This document shows, piece by piece, positions 15,684 through 24,697 of a stretch of DNA of 64,000 nt. A program made the translations under genes and the position numbers. How positions within the stretch are numbered: position 1 is the stretch's first letter; each line of letters opens with the position of its first letter. Location: positions 1 through 64,000 of the forward strand of contig NZ_JAAXMM010000018.1 of NCBI RefSeq assembly GCF_012276985.1, read 5' to 3'. This DNA is from Agrobacterium sp. a22-2. Lineage in GTDB: Bacteria; Pseudomonadota; Alphaproteobacteria; Rhizobiales; Rhizobiaceae. The notes beneath the pieces are model-generated. The model had not been told where the DNA came from. It saw nothing but the letters and a program-made list of their open reading frames with translations, and did not search any database.

Positions 15684-18614
15684 ATGCCCGACAGCACTCT
15701 GTTTGAGCGCACCGAACTCCCCCGGCCCGCCGTCTCCATTGAGCAGGCGGCAGACATCCTGAAAGAGCATTACGGGCTCGAGGGCAGCATTGTCGAACTC
15801 GGCAGCCAGCAGGACCGCAATTTCCGCATCGACACCGGCGCCGTCCGCTTCGTCCTGAAGATCTGCCGCGCCGAATATGCAACCATCGAACTGGAGGCCC
15901 AGAACGCCGCCATGCGCCATCTGCGCGCCATCGATGGCATGGCCCGCGTGCCGGAACCGATCGCCTCCACAAGCGGCACCGATATCGTCGCGCTCGCGGT
16001 CGACGGTGAAAACTACCAGGTCCGACTGCTCTCCTATCTTGAGGGAGAACCGCTGACCCGCCGCAAACATCTGCCCCCAACGACCGTGGCCGCACTTGGC
16101 GATCTTGCCGGGCGCGTTGCCCTTGGCCTCAAGGACTTCTCCCACGACGGCCTTGAGCGCGATCTGCAATGGGATCTTCGCCGCGCCGGCCCCGTGGCGC
16201 TGCGCCTGCTGGGCGCGGTGACCGACCGGCCGCTGCGCGACCAGATCGCCAAGGCGATGATCAGCGCCATGAAGCGGCTGCGGCCGCTGACGCCCGATCT
16301 CACGGTGCAGGCCATCCATCAGGATATCACCGACGACAACGTCGTCAGCCGGCCCGACCCCGATGGCCGCCCGATCCCCGATGGCGTGATCGATTTTGGC
16401 GATGTCATCTCCAGTTGGCTGGTCGCCGACCTCGCCGTGACCTGCGCCTCGCTGCTGCACCATGCCGACAATGATCCGTTCTTCATCCTGCCGGCCGTCC
16501 GGGCCTTTCATGCCGTCAGCCCGCTGAATGCAAGCGAACTGCGCGCTCTCTGGCCGCTGATCGTCGCCCGTGCCGGCGTGCTGGTCGCCAGCAGCGAGCA
16601 GCAGCGCGCCATCGATCCGGACAACGGCTATGTGATCGACAACGCCGCCCACGAAAGGGAGATCTTCGAAGTCGCCACATCGGTGCCCTTCTCGCTGATG
16701 GAAACGGCGATCCTGCAGGCCGTCGGTGACACTGTCGACACTCCCGCAGTCCTGCCGGACATCGGCCGCCTGTTGCCCGACGTCGAACCCGACAGCGTTC
16801 GCCTGACCGACCTGTCGACCCGGAGCTTCGATTTCATCCAGGACGAATGGTCCGATCCGGAGATCGACTGGAAACTGCTGGCCCAGGTCGCGGCCGAAAC
16901 CGGCGTCGCCACCACCCGTTACGGCGAGTATCGCCTGTCCTACACCAAGCCGCTCTCCGCCCATGCACCGGCCACCTTCGCCCTGCATATTGACGCCTGC
17001 CTGCCGGCCGAAACCCTGGCGGTGGCGCCATTCGACGGCGTGCTGCAGACCACCGAGCAGCACATTATCCTGCGGGGAGAGGACCTGTCCCTGCACATCC
17101 ATGGGTTGGATTGCCCGATCGATGACGGAACGCCGTTGGTGGCCGGTCAGGACCTCGGCCGCATTGCCGGCGCGCCCGGCACGATCGGCGGCCTGCGGCT
17201 GCAATTCTGCCGGGACGACGATCTCGTGCCACCGCTGTTTGCCAGACCCGCCCATGCGCAGGCCTGGCGCCATCTCTGCCCCTCGCCATCGGCGCTGTTC
17301 GGCACGGATATCGATGCGCCACCGCTCGAAGACGAAAAACTGCTCGAACGCCGGCATCGCAATTTCGCCGCGCCTCAGAAGAATTATTATTCCCATCCGC
17401 CGCAGATCGAACGCGGCTGGAAGGAGCATCTGTTCGACACGACGGGCCGCGCCTATCTCGACATGGTCAACAACGTCACCATGGTCGGCCACGGCCATCC
17501 ACGGCTGGCCCATGCCGCCGGCCACCAATGGTCGCTGCTCAACACCAATTCGCGCTTTCACTATGCCTCGGTTGCCGAGTTTTCCGAACGGCTCGCCGGC
17601 CTCGCCCCCGATGGCCTCGACACCGTTTTCCTGGTCAACAGCGGTTCGGAGGCCGTCGACCTGGCAATCCGGCTGGCCTGGGCGGCATCGGGCGCCCGCA
17701 ACATGCTGAGCCTGCTGGAGGCCTATCACGGCTGGACGGTTGCCAGCGACGCGGTGTCCACATCCATAGCCGACAACCCGCGTGCGCTGGAGACCCGGCC
17801 GGATTGGGTTCATCCCGTTCTCTCGCCCAATACCTATCGCGGCCAATTCCGCGGCGAAGCCTCGACGACCGATTATGTCGAAGCCGTTGCGGCAACTCTT
17901 GCCGAAATCGACGCGGCCGGAACGGGGCTCGCCGGCATCGTCTGCGAAAGCGTCTATGGCAATGCTGGCGGCATTCCCTTGCCACCGGGCTATCTTCGCC
18001 AAGTCTATGCCCTGGTGCGCGACCGGGGCGGGCTTTGTATCGCAGACGAAGTTCAAGTCGGCTACGGGCGGCTCGGCCATCATTTCTGGGGCTTCGAAAC
18101 GCAGGGGGTCGTGCCGGACATCATCACCATTGCCAAGGGCATGGGCAACGGCCAGCCGCTCGGTGCCGTAATCACCCGTAGGGAGATCGCCGAGGCTTTC
18201 GAAAAGGAGGGCTATTTCTTCTCCTCGTCCGGCGGCAGTCCTGTCAGTTGCGTGGTCGGCATGACCGTGCTCGACATCATGCGCGACGAAGACCTGCAGG
18301 AAAACGCCCGCATCATCGGCGATTACCTGAAAAGCCGGCTGGAAGCGCTAGGCCAACGCTTCCCCCTGGTTGGCGCCGTGCATGGCATGGGGCTTTATCT
18401 CGGCCTGGAATTCGTCCGCGACCGTGACACGCTGGAGCCGGCAACGGCCGAGACGGCCGCCATTTGCGACCGCCTGCTCGATCTCGGCGTCATCATGCAG
18501 CCGACCGGTGACCATCTGAACGTGTTGAAGATCAAGCCGCCGCTTTGCCTTGCGAAGGAAAGCGCCGACTTCTTTGCCGACATGCTGGAAAAGGTTCTCT
18601 CGGAAGGCTGGTAG
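15684..18614 (+). CDS. Trifunctional-looking fusion: APH-type kinase / M23-like domain / class III aminotransferase-fold phospho-lyase
   Basis: The 976-residue protein starts at ATG 15684 behind AAGGGAGAACAACC. Residues about 1-340 are an aminoglycoside-phosphotransferase-fold kinase (VELGSQQDRNFRIDTG, FVLKICRAEY; catalytic loop HQDITDDNV; metal site VIDFGDV). Residues about 400-530 are an M23-peptidase-like beta domain (VAPFDGVLQ...VAGQDLGRIAG), apparently lacking a full zinc site. Residues about 555-976 are a class III PLP aminotransferase fold with LVNSGSEAVDLAIRLA, CIADEVQVGYGR and the PLP lysine K818 in TIAKGMGNGQPLG. Animal homologues of the two ends are hydroxylysine kinase and the phosphohydroxylysine/phosphoethanolamine phospho-lyases. 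The adjacent AmaB-like dehydrogenase would use 2-aminoadipate semialdehyde, the phosphohydroxylysine lyase product. Confidence 0.8.
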   Translation: MPDSTLFERTELPRPAVSIEQAADILKEHYGLEGSIVELGSQQDRNFRIDTGAVRFVLKICRAEYATIELEAQNAAMRHLRAIDGMARVPEPIASTSGTDIVALAVDGENYQVRLLSYLEGEPLTRRKHLPPTTVAALGDLAGRVALGLKDFSHDGLERDLQWDLRRAGPVALRLLGAVTDRPLRDQIAKAMISAMKRLRPLTPDLTVQAIHQDITDDNVVSRPDPDGRPIPDGVIDFGDVISSWLVADLAVTCASLLHHADNDPFFILPAVRAFHAVSPLNASELRALWPLIVARAGVLVASSEQQRAIDPDNGYVIDNAAHEREIFEVATSVPFSLMETAILQAVGDTVDTPAVLPDIGRLLPDVEPDSVRLTDLSTRSFDFIQDEWSDPEIDWKLLAQVAAETGVATTRYGEYRLSYTKPLSAHAPATFALHIDACLPAETLAVAPFDGVLQTTEQHIILRGEDLSLHIHGLDCPIDDGTPLVAGQDLGRIAGAPGTIGGLRLQFCRDDDLVPPLFARPAHAQAWRHLCPSPSALFGTDIDAPPLEDEKLLERRHRNFAAPQKNYYSHPPQIERGWKEHLFDTTGRAYLDMVNNVTMVGHGHPRLAHAAGHQWSLLNTNSRFHYASVAEFSERLAGLAPDGLDTVFLVNSGSEAVDLAIRLAWAASGARNMLSLLEAYHGWTVASDAVSTSIADNPRALETRPDWVHPVLSPNTYRGQFRGEASTTDYVEAVAATLAEIDAAGTGLAGIVCESVYGNAGGIPLPPGYLRQVYALVRDRGGLCIADEVQVGYGRLGHHFWGFETQGVVPDIITIAKGMGNGQPLGAVITRREIAEAFEKEGYFFSSSGGSPVSCVVGMTVLDIMRDEDLQENARIIGDYLKSRLEALGQRFPLVGAVHGMGLYLGLEFVRDRDTLEPATAETAAICDRLLDLGVIMQPTGDHLNVLKIKPPLCLAKESADFFADMLEKVLSEGW

Positions 18615-18627
18615 GCGCAACCGTCGC

Positions 18628-18864
18628 TCAAAAGGCGGTAAACGTCATCGTCGTCAGCGAGCGGGAAATGCCGGGGATCGAGGCAATCTTCTCGTTGACG
18701 AACTTGCCGACATCCTCGTCCTCGGTCAGGTAGACCTTCATCAGCAGGTCGTATTCGCCGCTGGTCGAATAGAGTTCGGAGACGATCTCCGCCTTGTAGA
18801 TAGCGTCTGCGACCTCATAGGTCTTGCCCGGGGCACATTGCAGCTGGACGAATATCGGCTTCAT
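18628..18864 (-). CDS. Stand-alone Lrp/AsnC ligand-binding (RAM) domain protein
   Basis: From ATG 18864 the product is 78 residues, MKPIFVQLQCAPGKTYEVAD onwards. It is a single alpha-beta RAM domain of the Lrp/AsnC type with no DNA-binding helix-turn-helix. Conserved features are VSELYSTSGEYDLLMKVYL and a C-terminal IPGISRSLTTMTF strand. Such small proteins form Lrp-like oligomers and probably bind an amino acid. It lies downstream of the LysR gene on the same strand (92-bp gap) and converges on the kinase/lyase fusion, so it may modulate this amino-acid catabolic locus. The upstream in-frame extension to 18951 lacks family similarity. Confidence 0.8.
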   Translation of the reverse strand: MKPIFVQLQCAPGKTYEVADAIYKAEIVSELYSTSGEYDLLMKVYLTEDEDVGKFVNEKIASIPGISRSLTTMTFTAF

Positions 18865-18956
18865 GAGACAATCCTGCGTCGGTCGATGAGAGTGAGCCCC
18901 AAGGCTCTGGCCGCGACCGGTGTTCGGCAAATCGCCGGCACTATCCCCCAAATGCC

Positions 18957-19895
18957 CTAGGCTTGCAAGCGGTGCGCCGGCAATTTATGGCAGCCGCTTT
19001 CCATGGCAGCCTGCGCCTCAGCCACGATCCATTCGCGAAAGGCAGCCAGCGGCGGATAGCTGGCCCGTTCCTTGGGGAAGGCCAGATAATAACGCGCGCT
19101 GCTCTCGATCTCCCGGTCGATCGCCGCCACCAGTTCACCGCGCTCCAGCTCCTCCTGGATCAGGAACACCGGCAAAAGCGCGACGCCGAGGCCGGCTTTG
19201 GCCGCCTGGGCGGCGGTCGCGAACTGATCGAACAGCATGCCGCTGACCGTCTCGAACGGTACGTCGTTCAGCGTGAGCCATTTCTCCCAGGCGTCCGGCC
19301 GCGTCATCAGATGCAGCAGCGGCACCTTCAGCATATCCTTGGGCTCGGCGAGGACATGACTTTCCTTGAACGCCGGACTGCAGGCGGGAATGGTGGTCTC
19401 GTTCATCAGCAGCGTCAACTCGCCGCCGGGCCAGGACGGTTGTCCGAAATGGATCGCCGCATCGATCGTATCGAGCCGGAAATCGAAAGGCACCAGCCGT
19501 GTCACCAGATTGATGGTAATGCCGGGATTGGCTTTGAGGAAATTGCCGAGCCGCGGAGCCAGCCAGCGTGCCCCGAAGGTCGGCAGGATGGCGAGATTGA
19601 GCGTGCCGCCATGCGGATTGGCGCGCAGGTTGAGCGAAGCGCTGGAAATCCGCCGCAGCGCCTCGCGGATTTCGCGGGCATAACCGTCGCCGGCAACGGT
19701 CAAACGAATGGTCTGGCGCTCGCGCAGGAACAACTCGACGCCGAGCTGATCCTCCAGCGCCTTGATCTGCCGGCTGACCGCACTCTGGGTCAGATCCAGC
19801 TCGCGGGCAGCGGCAGTCACGCTTCCGGTGCGGGCCGCAGCCTCGAAAGCGGCGAGCAGCGACAGGGAGGGAAGGAAACGGCGGGCCTGCAGCAT
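18957..19895 (-). CDS. LysR-family regulator (GcvA-like)
   Basis: The 312-residue protein has a winged helix-turn-helix at residues about 5-65 (LSLLAAFEAAARTGSVTAAA; LDLTQSAVSRQIKALEDQLG) and a periplasmic-binding-like effector domain (GGTLNLAILPTFGARWLAPRL, IDAAIHFGQPSWPGGE). It resembles the GcvA/AmpR branch. It is transcribed divergently from the amaA-like gene, with 223 bp between starts, the classical geometry for control of the divergent gene. Effector candidates are pipecolate, hydroxylysine or aminoadipate from the flanking enzymes; this is inference from context. Confidence 0.88.
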   Translation of the reverse strand: MLQARRFLPSLSLLAAFEAAARTGSVTAAARELDLTQSAVSRQIKALEDQLGVELFLRERQTIRLTVAGDGYAREIREALRRISSASLNLRANPHGGTLNLAILPTFGARWLAPRLGNFLKANPGITINLVTRLVPFDFRLDTIDAAIHFGQPSWPGGELTLLMNETTIPACSPAFKESHVLAEPKDMLKVPLLHLMTRPDAWEKWLTLNDVPFETVSGMLFDQFATAAQAAKAGLGVALLPVFLIQEELERGELVAAIDREIESSARYYLAFPKERASYPPLAAFREWIVAEAQAAMESGCHKLPAHRLQA

Positions 19896-20118
19896 GGGGG
19901 TATTATGCCTTGATGGAATGAACTCTTGAGAAATTATCGTTATATGTCGAAAAAATCCTCACCTAATTATGGCCGACTGTATATTTTGGAATGAAGCCGG
20001 GCAAAACGGGCTGGACACCGCGATGGCAGGCCACCTGCCGGTCCTCCAACCGTCCATCCGGACTTCACCCTTTCCCGGCGCGCCACCCCGTGCACCGCAG
20101 AGCCGATGGAGAAGCCCC

Positions 20119-21402
20119 ATGCTGAACGATCCCCGCTCCCACGGCCTCTGGGAAAAGACGGCGCCTGAGCCTCCGGTAACGGTGCCGCTTACGGACGATG
20201 CCAGAGCGGACGTGGTGATTGTCGGCGGCGGCTATACCGGCATTTCGGCCGCGCTGCATCTGGCCAGTGCCGGCAGCCGCGTCATTCTGCTGGAAGCCAA
20301 GGAAATCGGTTTTGGCGGCGCCGGCCGCAATGTCGGCCTGATCAATGCCGGCATGTGGGTCATGCCCGACGATCTGCCGGGCGAACTCGGGCCTGTGCAT
20401 GGCGAAAGACTGCTCGATCTGCTCGGCAACGGGCCGAGCGTGGTCATGGACCTCATCGAGACCCATGGCATTGCCTGCGAGCTGCAGAAGGCCGGCACCT
20501 TGCACTGCGCGGTCGGCGCAGCCGGCTTCAAGGAAATCGAACAGCGCGCTGCACAGTGGCAGAAGCGCGGCGCACCGGTCGAGGTTTTGAACGCCGCCGA
20601 GACCGCATCGCGCATCGGCACCGAGGGCTATAGCGGCTCGCTGCTCGACCGGCGGGCCGGCACCCTGCAGCCGCTCGCCTATGTGCGGGGTCTCGCCCAT
20701 GCGGCCGTCAAGGCCGGCGCTGTCCTGCACACGGGCAGCGAAGTGACCGCGACCGAGCGCCAGGGCACCGGCTGGCGGGTCAGGACCCACCGCGGCAGCG
20801 TATCGGCAGACTGGATCGTGGTTGCCACGGATGCCTACAGCACCGGCCCTTGGGAAAAGGTTCGCACCGAACAGGTGCTCCTGCCCTATTTCAATCTCGC
20901 CACAAGGCCACTTGGCGACAACCTTCGCCGCACCATCCTGCCCGGCAACGAAGGTTGCTGGGACACCAAGGAAGTGCTCTCCTCCTTCCGTATGGATGAG
21001 GCCGGCCGGTTGGTTTTCGGCAGCGTCGGCGCGCTTCGCGGCACCGGCTCGGCGATCCACAAGGCCTGGGCCCGCCGCAGCCTCAAGCAGCTCTTCCCGC
21101 AACTCGGCGACGTCGATTTCGAAAGCGAGTGGTACGGCAGGATCGGCATGACCGCCAATGCCCTGCCACGCTTTCATAAGTTCGCGCCGAACGTCGTCGG
21201 CTTTTCCGGCTATAACGGTCGCGGCATTGCGCCGGGAACGGTGTTCGGCAAGGTTCTGGCCAGACATATCCTCGGCGAACTGCCGGAAAGCGACCTGCCG
21301 CTGCCGCTCACCGATCCGCGCGATCCGCCCTTCCGTACCCTCAAGGAGACATGGTACGAAGCCGGCGCGCAGCTTGCCCATTTTGCCGGAGCCCGCGCCT
21401 GA
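20119..21402 (+). CDS. amaA: FAD-dependent amino acid oxidoreductase, AmaA (L-pipecolate oxidase)-like
   Basis: From ATG 20119, behind TGGAGAAG, the protein is 427 residues. It has the DAO-family FAD-binding start ADVVIVGGGYTGISAALHLA, then EAKEIGFGGAGRNVGL and the C-terminal flavin-contact segment GFSGYNGRGIAPGT. Size and layout match the OrdL/PuuB/AmaA group. The next gene, 57 bp downstream, is an ALDH7/AmaB-type dehydrogenase. In Pseudomonas putida amaA (pipecolate oxidase) and amaB are also neighbours, which is why I prefer AmaA over a gamma-glutamylputrescine oxidase. The longer frame back to 19969 has no family similarity. Confidence 0.7.
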   Translation: MLNDPRSHGLWEKTAPEPPVTVPLTDDARADVVIVGGGYTGISAALHLASAGSRVILLEAKEIGFGGAGRNVGLINAGMWVMPDDLPGELGPVHGERLLDLLGNGPSVVMDLIETHGIACELQKAGTLHCAVGAAGFKEIEQRAAQWQKRGAPVEVLNAAETASRIGTEGYSGSLLDRRAGTLQPLAYVRGLAHAAVKAGAVLHTGSEVTATERQGTGWRVRTHRGSVSADWIVVATDAYSTGPWEKVRTEQVLLPYFNLATRPLGDNLRRTILPGNEGCWDTKEVLSSFRMDEAGRLVFGSVGALRGTGSAIHKAWARRSLKQLFPQLGDVDFESEWYGRIGMTANALPRFHKFAPNVVGFSGYNGRGIAPGTVFGKVLARHILGELPESDLPLPLTDPRDPPFRTLKETWYEAGAQLAHFAGARA

Positions 21403-21458
21403 ACGGTGCAACTGGCCCGAACCGCAACAAGACGACACTTCCAAAGAAGGGAACACCC

Positions 21459-23000
21459 ATGAGCCTCGCTCCACTCGATCTTGCCGCTGATGTGCGCGCC
21501 ATTATGGCCGATCTCGGCGTCTCCGCCGACCAGCTTTCCGGCGGCACGCTGGCCGTCCAGTCGCCGATCAGCGGCACGGCTTTGGCGCAGGTCAAGGAAA
21601 TCGACGCCGCAGCGACCGCTGCCGCCATCGAAGCCTCCCACAAGGCCTTCCAGGAATGGCGCCTCGTGCCCGGCCCCAAGCGCGGCGAACTGATCCGCCT
21701 GCTGGGCGAAGAACTGCGCTCGGCCAAGCAGGCGCTTGGACGTCTGGTATCGATCGAAGTTGGCAAGATCGTCTCCGAAGGCCTCGGCGAAGTGCAGGAA
21801 ATGATCGATATCTGCGACTTCGCAGTCGGCCTGTCCCGCCAGCTCTACGGCCTGACGATCGCCACCGAGCGCTCGGAACACCGGATGATGGAAACCTGGC
21901 ATCCGCTCGGTGCCGTCGGCATCATTTCGGCCTTCAATTTTCCGGTCGCCGTCTGGTCGTGGAACGCAGCGCTGGCGCTGGTCTGCGGCAATTCGATCGT
22001 CTGGAAGCCTTCGGAAAAGACGCCCCTGACGGCAATCGCCACCCACGCGATCTTCGAAAAGGCCCTGAAGCGCTTCGTCGCCGAAGGCGGCACGGCTCCG
22101 GCCAATCTCTCGACCCTGCTGATCGGCGGACGCGAGATCGGCGAAGTGATGGTCGACCATCAAAAGATCGCCCTGGTCTCGGCCACCGGCTCGACGGCCA
22201 TGGGCCGCAAGGTCGGCCCGCGTCTGGCCACCCGCTTTGCCCGTTCGATCCTCGAACTCGGCGGCAACAATGCAGCCATCGTGGCCCCGACCGCCGATCT
22301 CGACCTGACGCTGCGCGGCGTCGCCTTCGCGGCCATGGGCACGGCCGGGCAGCGCTGCACCTCGCTGCGCCGCCTGTTCGTGCATGAAAGCGTCTATGAC
22401 AAGCTCGTGCCCCGCCTGATCCAGGCCTATGGCTCGGTCTCCGTCGGCAATCCGCTCGAAAGCACGACACTGGTCGGCCCGCTGATCGACAAGGCCTCGT
22501 TTGAGCGCATGCAGACCGCCCTTGAAGCGGCCAAGGCGGCTGGCGGCAAGGTCTCCGGTGGCGAGCGGTTGCTGCAGACCGAAGCGGCAGACGCCTATTA
22601 CGTCAGGCCGGCCATCGTCGAAATGCCGGAACAGTCCGGCCCGATGAAGGACGAGACTTTTGCGCCGATCCTCTATGTCGTCAAATATGCCGAATTCGAC
22701 GAGGCGCTGGACATGAACAACGACGTGCCGCAGGGCCTGTCGTCATCGATCTTCACCAACAACATGCAGGAGGCCGAAACCTTCACGTCGGCACGCGGTT
22801 CCGATTGCGGCATTGCCAATGTCAATATCGGCCCGTCGGGCGCGGAAATCGGCGGCGCCTTCGGTGGCGAGAAGGAAACCGGCGGCGGGCGTGAGTCCGG
22901 CTCGGATGTATGGAAGGCCTATATGCGCCGCGCCACCAATACCATCAACTACGGCAAGACCCTGCCGCTCGCTCAGGGCGTCAAGTTCGACGTGGGCTGA
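21459..23000 (+). CDS. amaB: L-2-aminoadipate-6-semialdehyde dehydrogenase (ALDH7/AmaB)
   Basis: The protein from ATG 21459 (behind AAGAAGGGAAC) is 513 residues. It is an NAD(P)-dependent aldehyde dehydrogenase of the antiquitin/ALDH7 subgroup: GIISAFNFPVAVWSWN, KPSEKTPLTA, GSTAMGRKV, the general-base region ELGGNNAAIV and the catalytic cysteine in AGQRCTSLRRLFVHESVYD. The QRCT-x2-RR-x-FVHE stretch is characteristic of ALDH7. It oxidises aminoadipate semialdehyde (in equilibrium with piperideine-6-carboxylate) to 2-aminoadipate. Both the AmaA-like oxidase and the kinase/phospho-lyase fusion would feed this substrate. A terminator follows directly. Confidence 0.85.
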   Translation: MSLAPLDLAADVRAIMADLGVSADQLSGGTLAVQSPISGTALAQVKEIDAAATAAAIEASHKAFQEWRLVPGPKRGELIRLLGEELRSAKQALGRLVSIEVGKIVSEGLGEVQEMIDICDFAVGLSRQLYGLTIATERSEHRMMETWHPLGAVGIISAFNFPVAVWSWNAALALVCGNSIVWKPSEKTPLTAIATHAIFEKALKRFVAEGGTAPANLSTLLIGGREIGEVMVDHQKIALVSATGSTAMGRKVGPRLATRFARSILELGGNNAAIVAPTADLDLTLRGVAFAAMGTAGQRCTSLRRLFVHESVYDKLVPRLIQAYGSVSVGNPLESTTLVGPLIDKASFERMQTALEAAKAAGGKVSGGERLLQTEAADAYYVRPAIVEMPEQSGPMKDETFAPILYVVKYAEFDEALDMNNDVPQGLSSSIFTNNMQEAETFTSARGSDCGIANVNIGPSGAEIGGAFGGEKETGGGRESGSDVWKAYMRRATNTINYGKTLPLAQGVKFDVG

Positions 23001-23024
23001 TCACACCTGCTGAGACAAGCATTC

Positions 23025-23064
23025 AAAGCCGCGTTGCACCTGAAAGGGTCGACGCGGCTTTTTT
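23025..23064 (+). terminator. Rho-independent terminator after amaB
   Basis: AAAGCCGCGT and ACGCGGCTTT pair over 10 bp around a 17-base loop and run into TTTTTT, 25 bp after the amaB stop. This ends the amaA-amaB unit. Confidence 0.8.
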
Positions 23065-23170
23065 CGTAGACAGGCGCGACATGGTGGCATCCAGCCTAAG
23101 GTCGACTGGTCTTGGCCGGTGAAATCGGCCAAGGTGCCGGCACGACGACCATAGGACGCCCGAGGCACGC

Positions 23171-24697
23171 ATGGACATACAGGACCAATCGGCCACCATC
23201 GCCTTTCTGAGCGACGCGGCAAGCTATGGACAGACGGGCAAGGTCAAGATCATCGAGACCCATATCTCGCTGGTCTTTCTCATCGAAGCTCGCGCTTTCA
23301 AGCTGAAACGCGCCGTCAAGCTGCCCTATGTAGACTTCTCGACCTATGACCTGCGCCTGGCCTTCTGCGAGCGAGAGATCGAACTCAATCGCCGCGCGGC
23401 GCCCGATCTCTATCTCGGTGTCCGCCGCATCACCCGCGAGGCCGACGGTCACCTGGCCTTCGACGGAACCGGCGAACCGGTCGATGCCGTCGTGGAGATG
23501 GAGCGGTTCCGCCAGCACGACCTGTTCGATCGCATGGCGACCGAGGGCAAGCTCAGCAAGGCGGTGATGGAAGAAACCGCAGTGACGATCACCGAATTCC
23601 ATGCCAAGGCGCCTGTGATGCATGACGGCAGCGGATCGGCCAACATGGCCGGCGTTCTCGATATCAACGAAGGCGGCTTTGCGACCAGCGAGGTCTTTGC
23701 CAAAGCGGATGTCTCCGCGCTGACCGCGGCATTCCGGCAGGCCTGGACGACCCATGTGGCGGCCATGGATAGCCGCGAGGCTGCAGGCAAGGTGCGCCTC
23801 TGCCATGGCGATCTGCACCTGCGCAACATCTACATGACGAGATCCGGCCCACGCCTGTTCGACTGCATCGACTTCAACGACCAGATCGCCACGATCGATA
23901 CCCTCTATGACCTGGCATTCCTGCTGATGGACCTCTGGCATCGCGGCTTTCCGGAATTCGCCAACACGGTCGTCAACCGCTACCTCGATGTTACGGGCGA
24001 TGACGATGGCTTTACCCTCCTGCCCTTTTTCATGGCCGTCAGAGCCGCCGTGCGCGCCCATGTCACCGGAACCCAGATCGCCGAAATCGGCGATGGCTCG
24101 GGAGAATTGACGGCCAGCGCCACCTCCTATTTCGACTTCGCGCGGGAACTGCTGAAGCCCGCAAAGCCGGGGCTGGTGGTGATCGGCGGCTTCAGCGGTT
24201 CGGGCAAGTCGACATTGGCTGAGGCCCTGGCGCCACATATCGGCGGCCCGCCCGGCGCCCGGATGCTGGAAAGCGACCGTATCCGCAAGGCGATGTTCGG
24301 CCGGCGGCCGAGCGAGCCCCTGCCACCGGAGGCCTATGCTCCGGAGGTCTCCGCTAAAGTCTACGATAGCCTATGCCGCAAGGCCGAGAGCATCTTGAGC
24401 AGCAACGGCACCGTGATCGCCAACGCTGTTTTCGACCGTGCGGCAGACCGCGCCGCCATGGAAGCGGTCGCGCGAGACCTCGGTGTGCCGTTTACCGGGA
24501 TCTGGCTGGAAGCGGACGCGAATGTGCTGAAGGATCGGGTGATCGCTCGGCCGAAAGGTCCGTCCGACGCCACGCCCGATATTCTGGAACGCCAAATGGC
24601 AAAGGCAACCGGCACCATAGACTGGCACCACATCTCGGCAGCCGGAACGCCGCTCGAAGTGTTCCTGCGAACAAAAGAGCTTCTGGCAAGCCTTTAG
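23171..24697 (+). CDS. APH-fold / P-loop kinase fusion protein of unknown substrate
   Basis: This 508-residue protein has two halves. Residues about 1-330 resemble an aminoglycoside-phosphotransferase fold, with KLKRAVKLPYVDF as the ATP lysine strand, the catalytic loop CHGDLHLRNIY and the metal motif CIDFND. Residues about 335-508 are an AAA/gluconate-kinase-like P-loop domain with GGFSGSGKSTLAEAL, an LESDRIRK motif and R-rich lid residues. This fused architecture is widespread in proteobacteria but its substrate is not known to me. It stands alone after the amaB terminator and its stop overlaps the convergent tonB stop by four bases, so neighbours give no functional clue. Confidence 0.75.
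   Translation: MDIQDQSATIAFLSDAASYGQTGKVKIIETHISLVFLIEARAFKLKRAVKLPYVDFSTYDLRLAFCEREIELNRRAAPDLYLGVRRITREADGHLAFDGTGEPVDAVVEMERFRQHDLFDRMATEGKLSKAVMEETAVTITEFHAKAPVMHDGSGSANMAGVLDINEGGFATSEVFAKADVSALTAAFRQAWTTHVAAMDSREAAGKVRLCHGDLHLRNIYMTRSGPRLFDCIDFNDQIATIDTLYDLAFLLMDLWHRGFPEFANTVVNRYLDVTGDDDGFTLLPFFMAVRAAVRAHVTGTQIAEIGDGSGELTASATSYFDFARELLKPAKPGLVVIGGFSGSGKSTLAEALAPHIGGPPGARMLESDRIRKAMFGRRPSEPLPPEAYAPEVSAKVYDSLCRKAESILSSNGTVIANAVFDRAADRAAMEAVARDLGVPFTGIWLEADANVLKDRVIARPKGPSDATPDILERQMAKATGTIDWHHISAAGTPLEVFLRTKELLASL

Noticed and set aside
15633..18083. 816-codon open frame on the minus strand
   Set aside because: It is antisense to the kinase/lyase fusion, which has clear conserved motifs. 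The minus-strand product is low-complexity, rich in G, R, Q, D, and lacks any family pattern.
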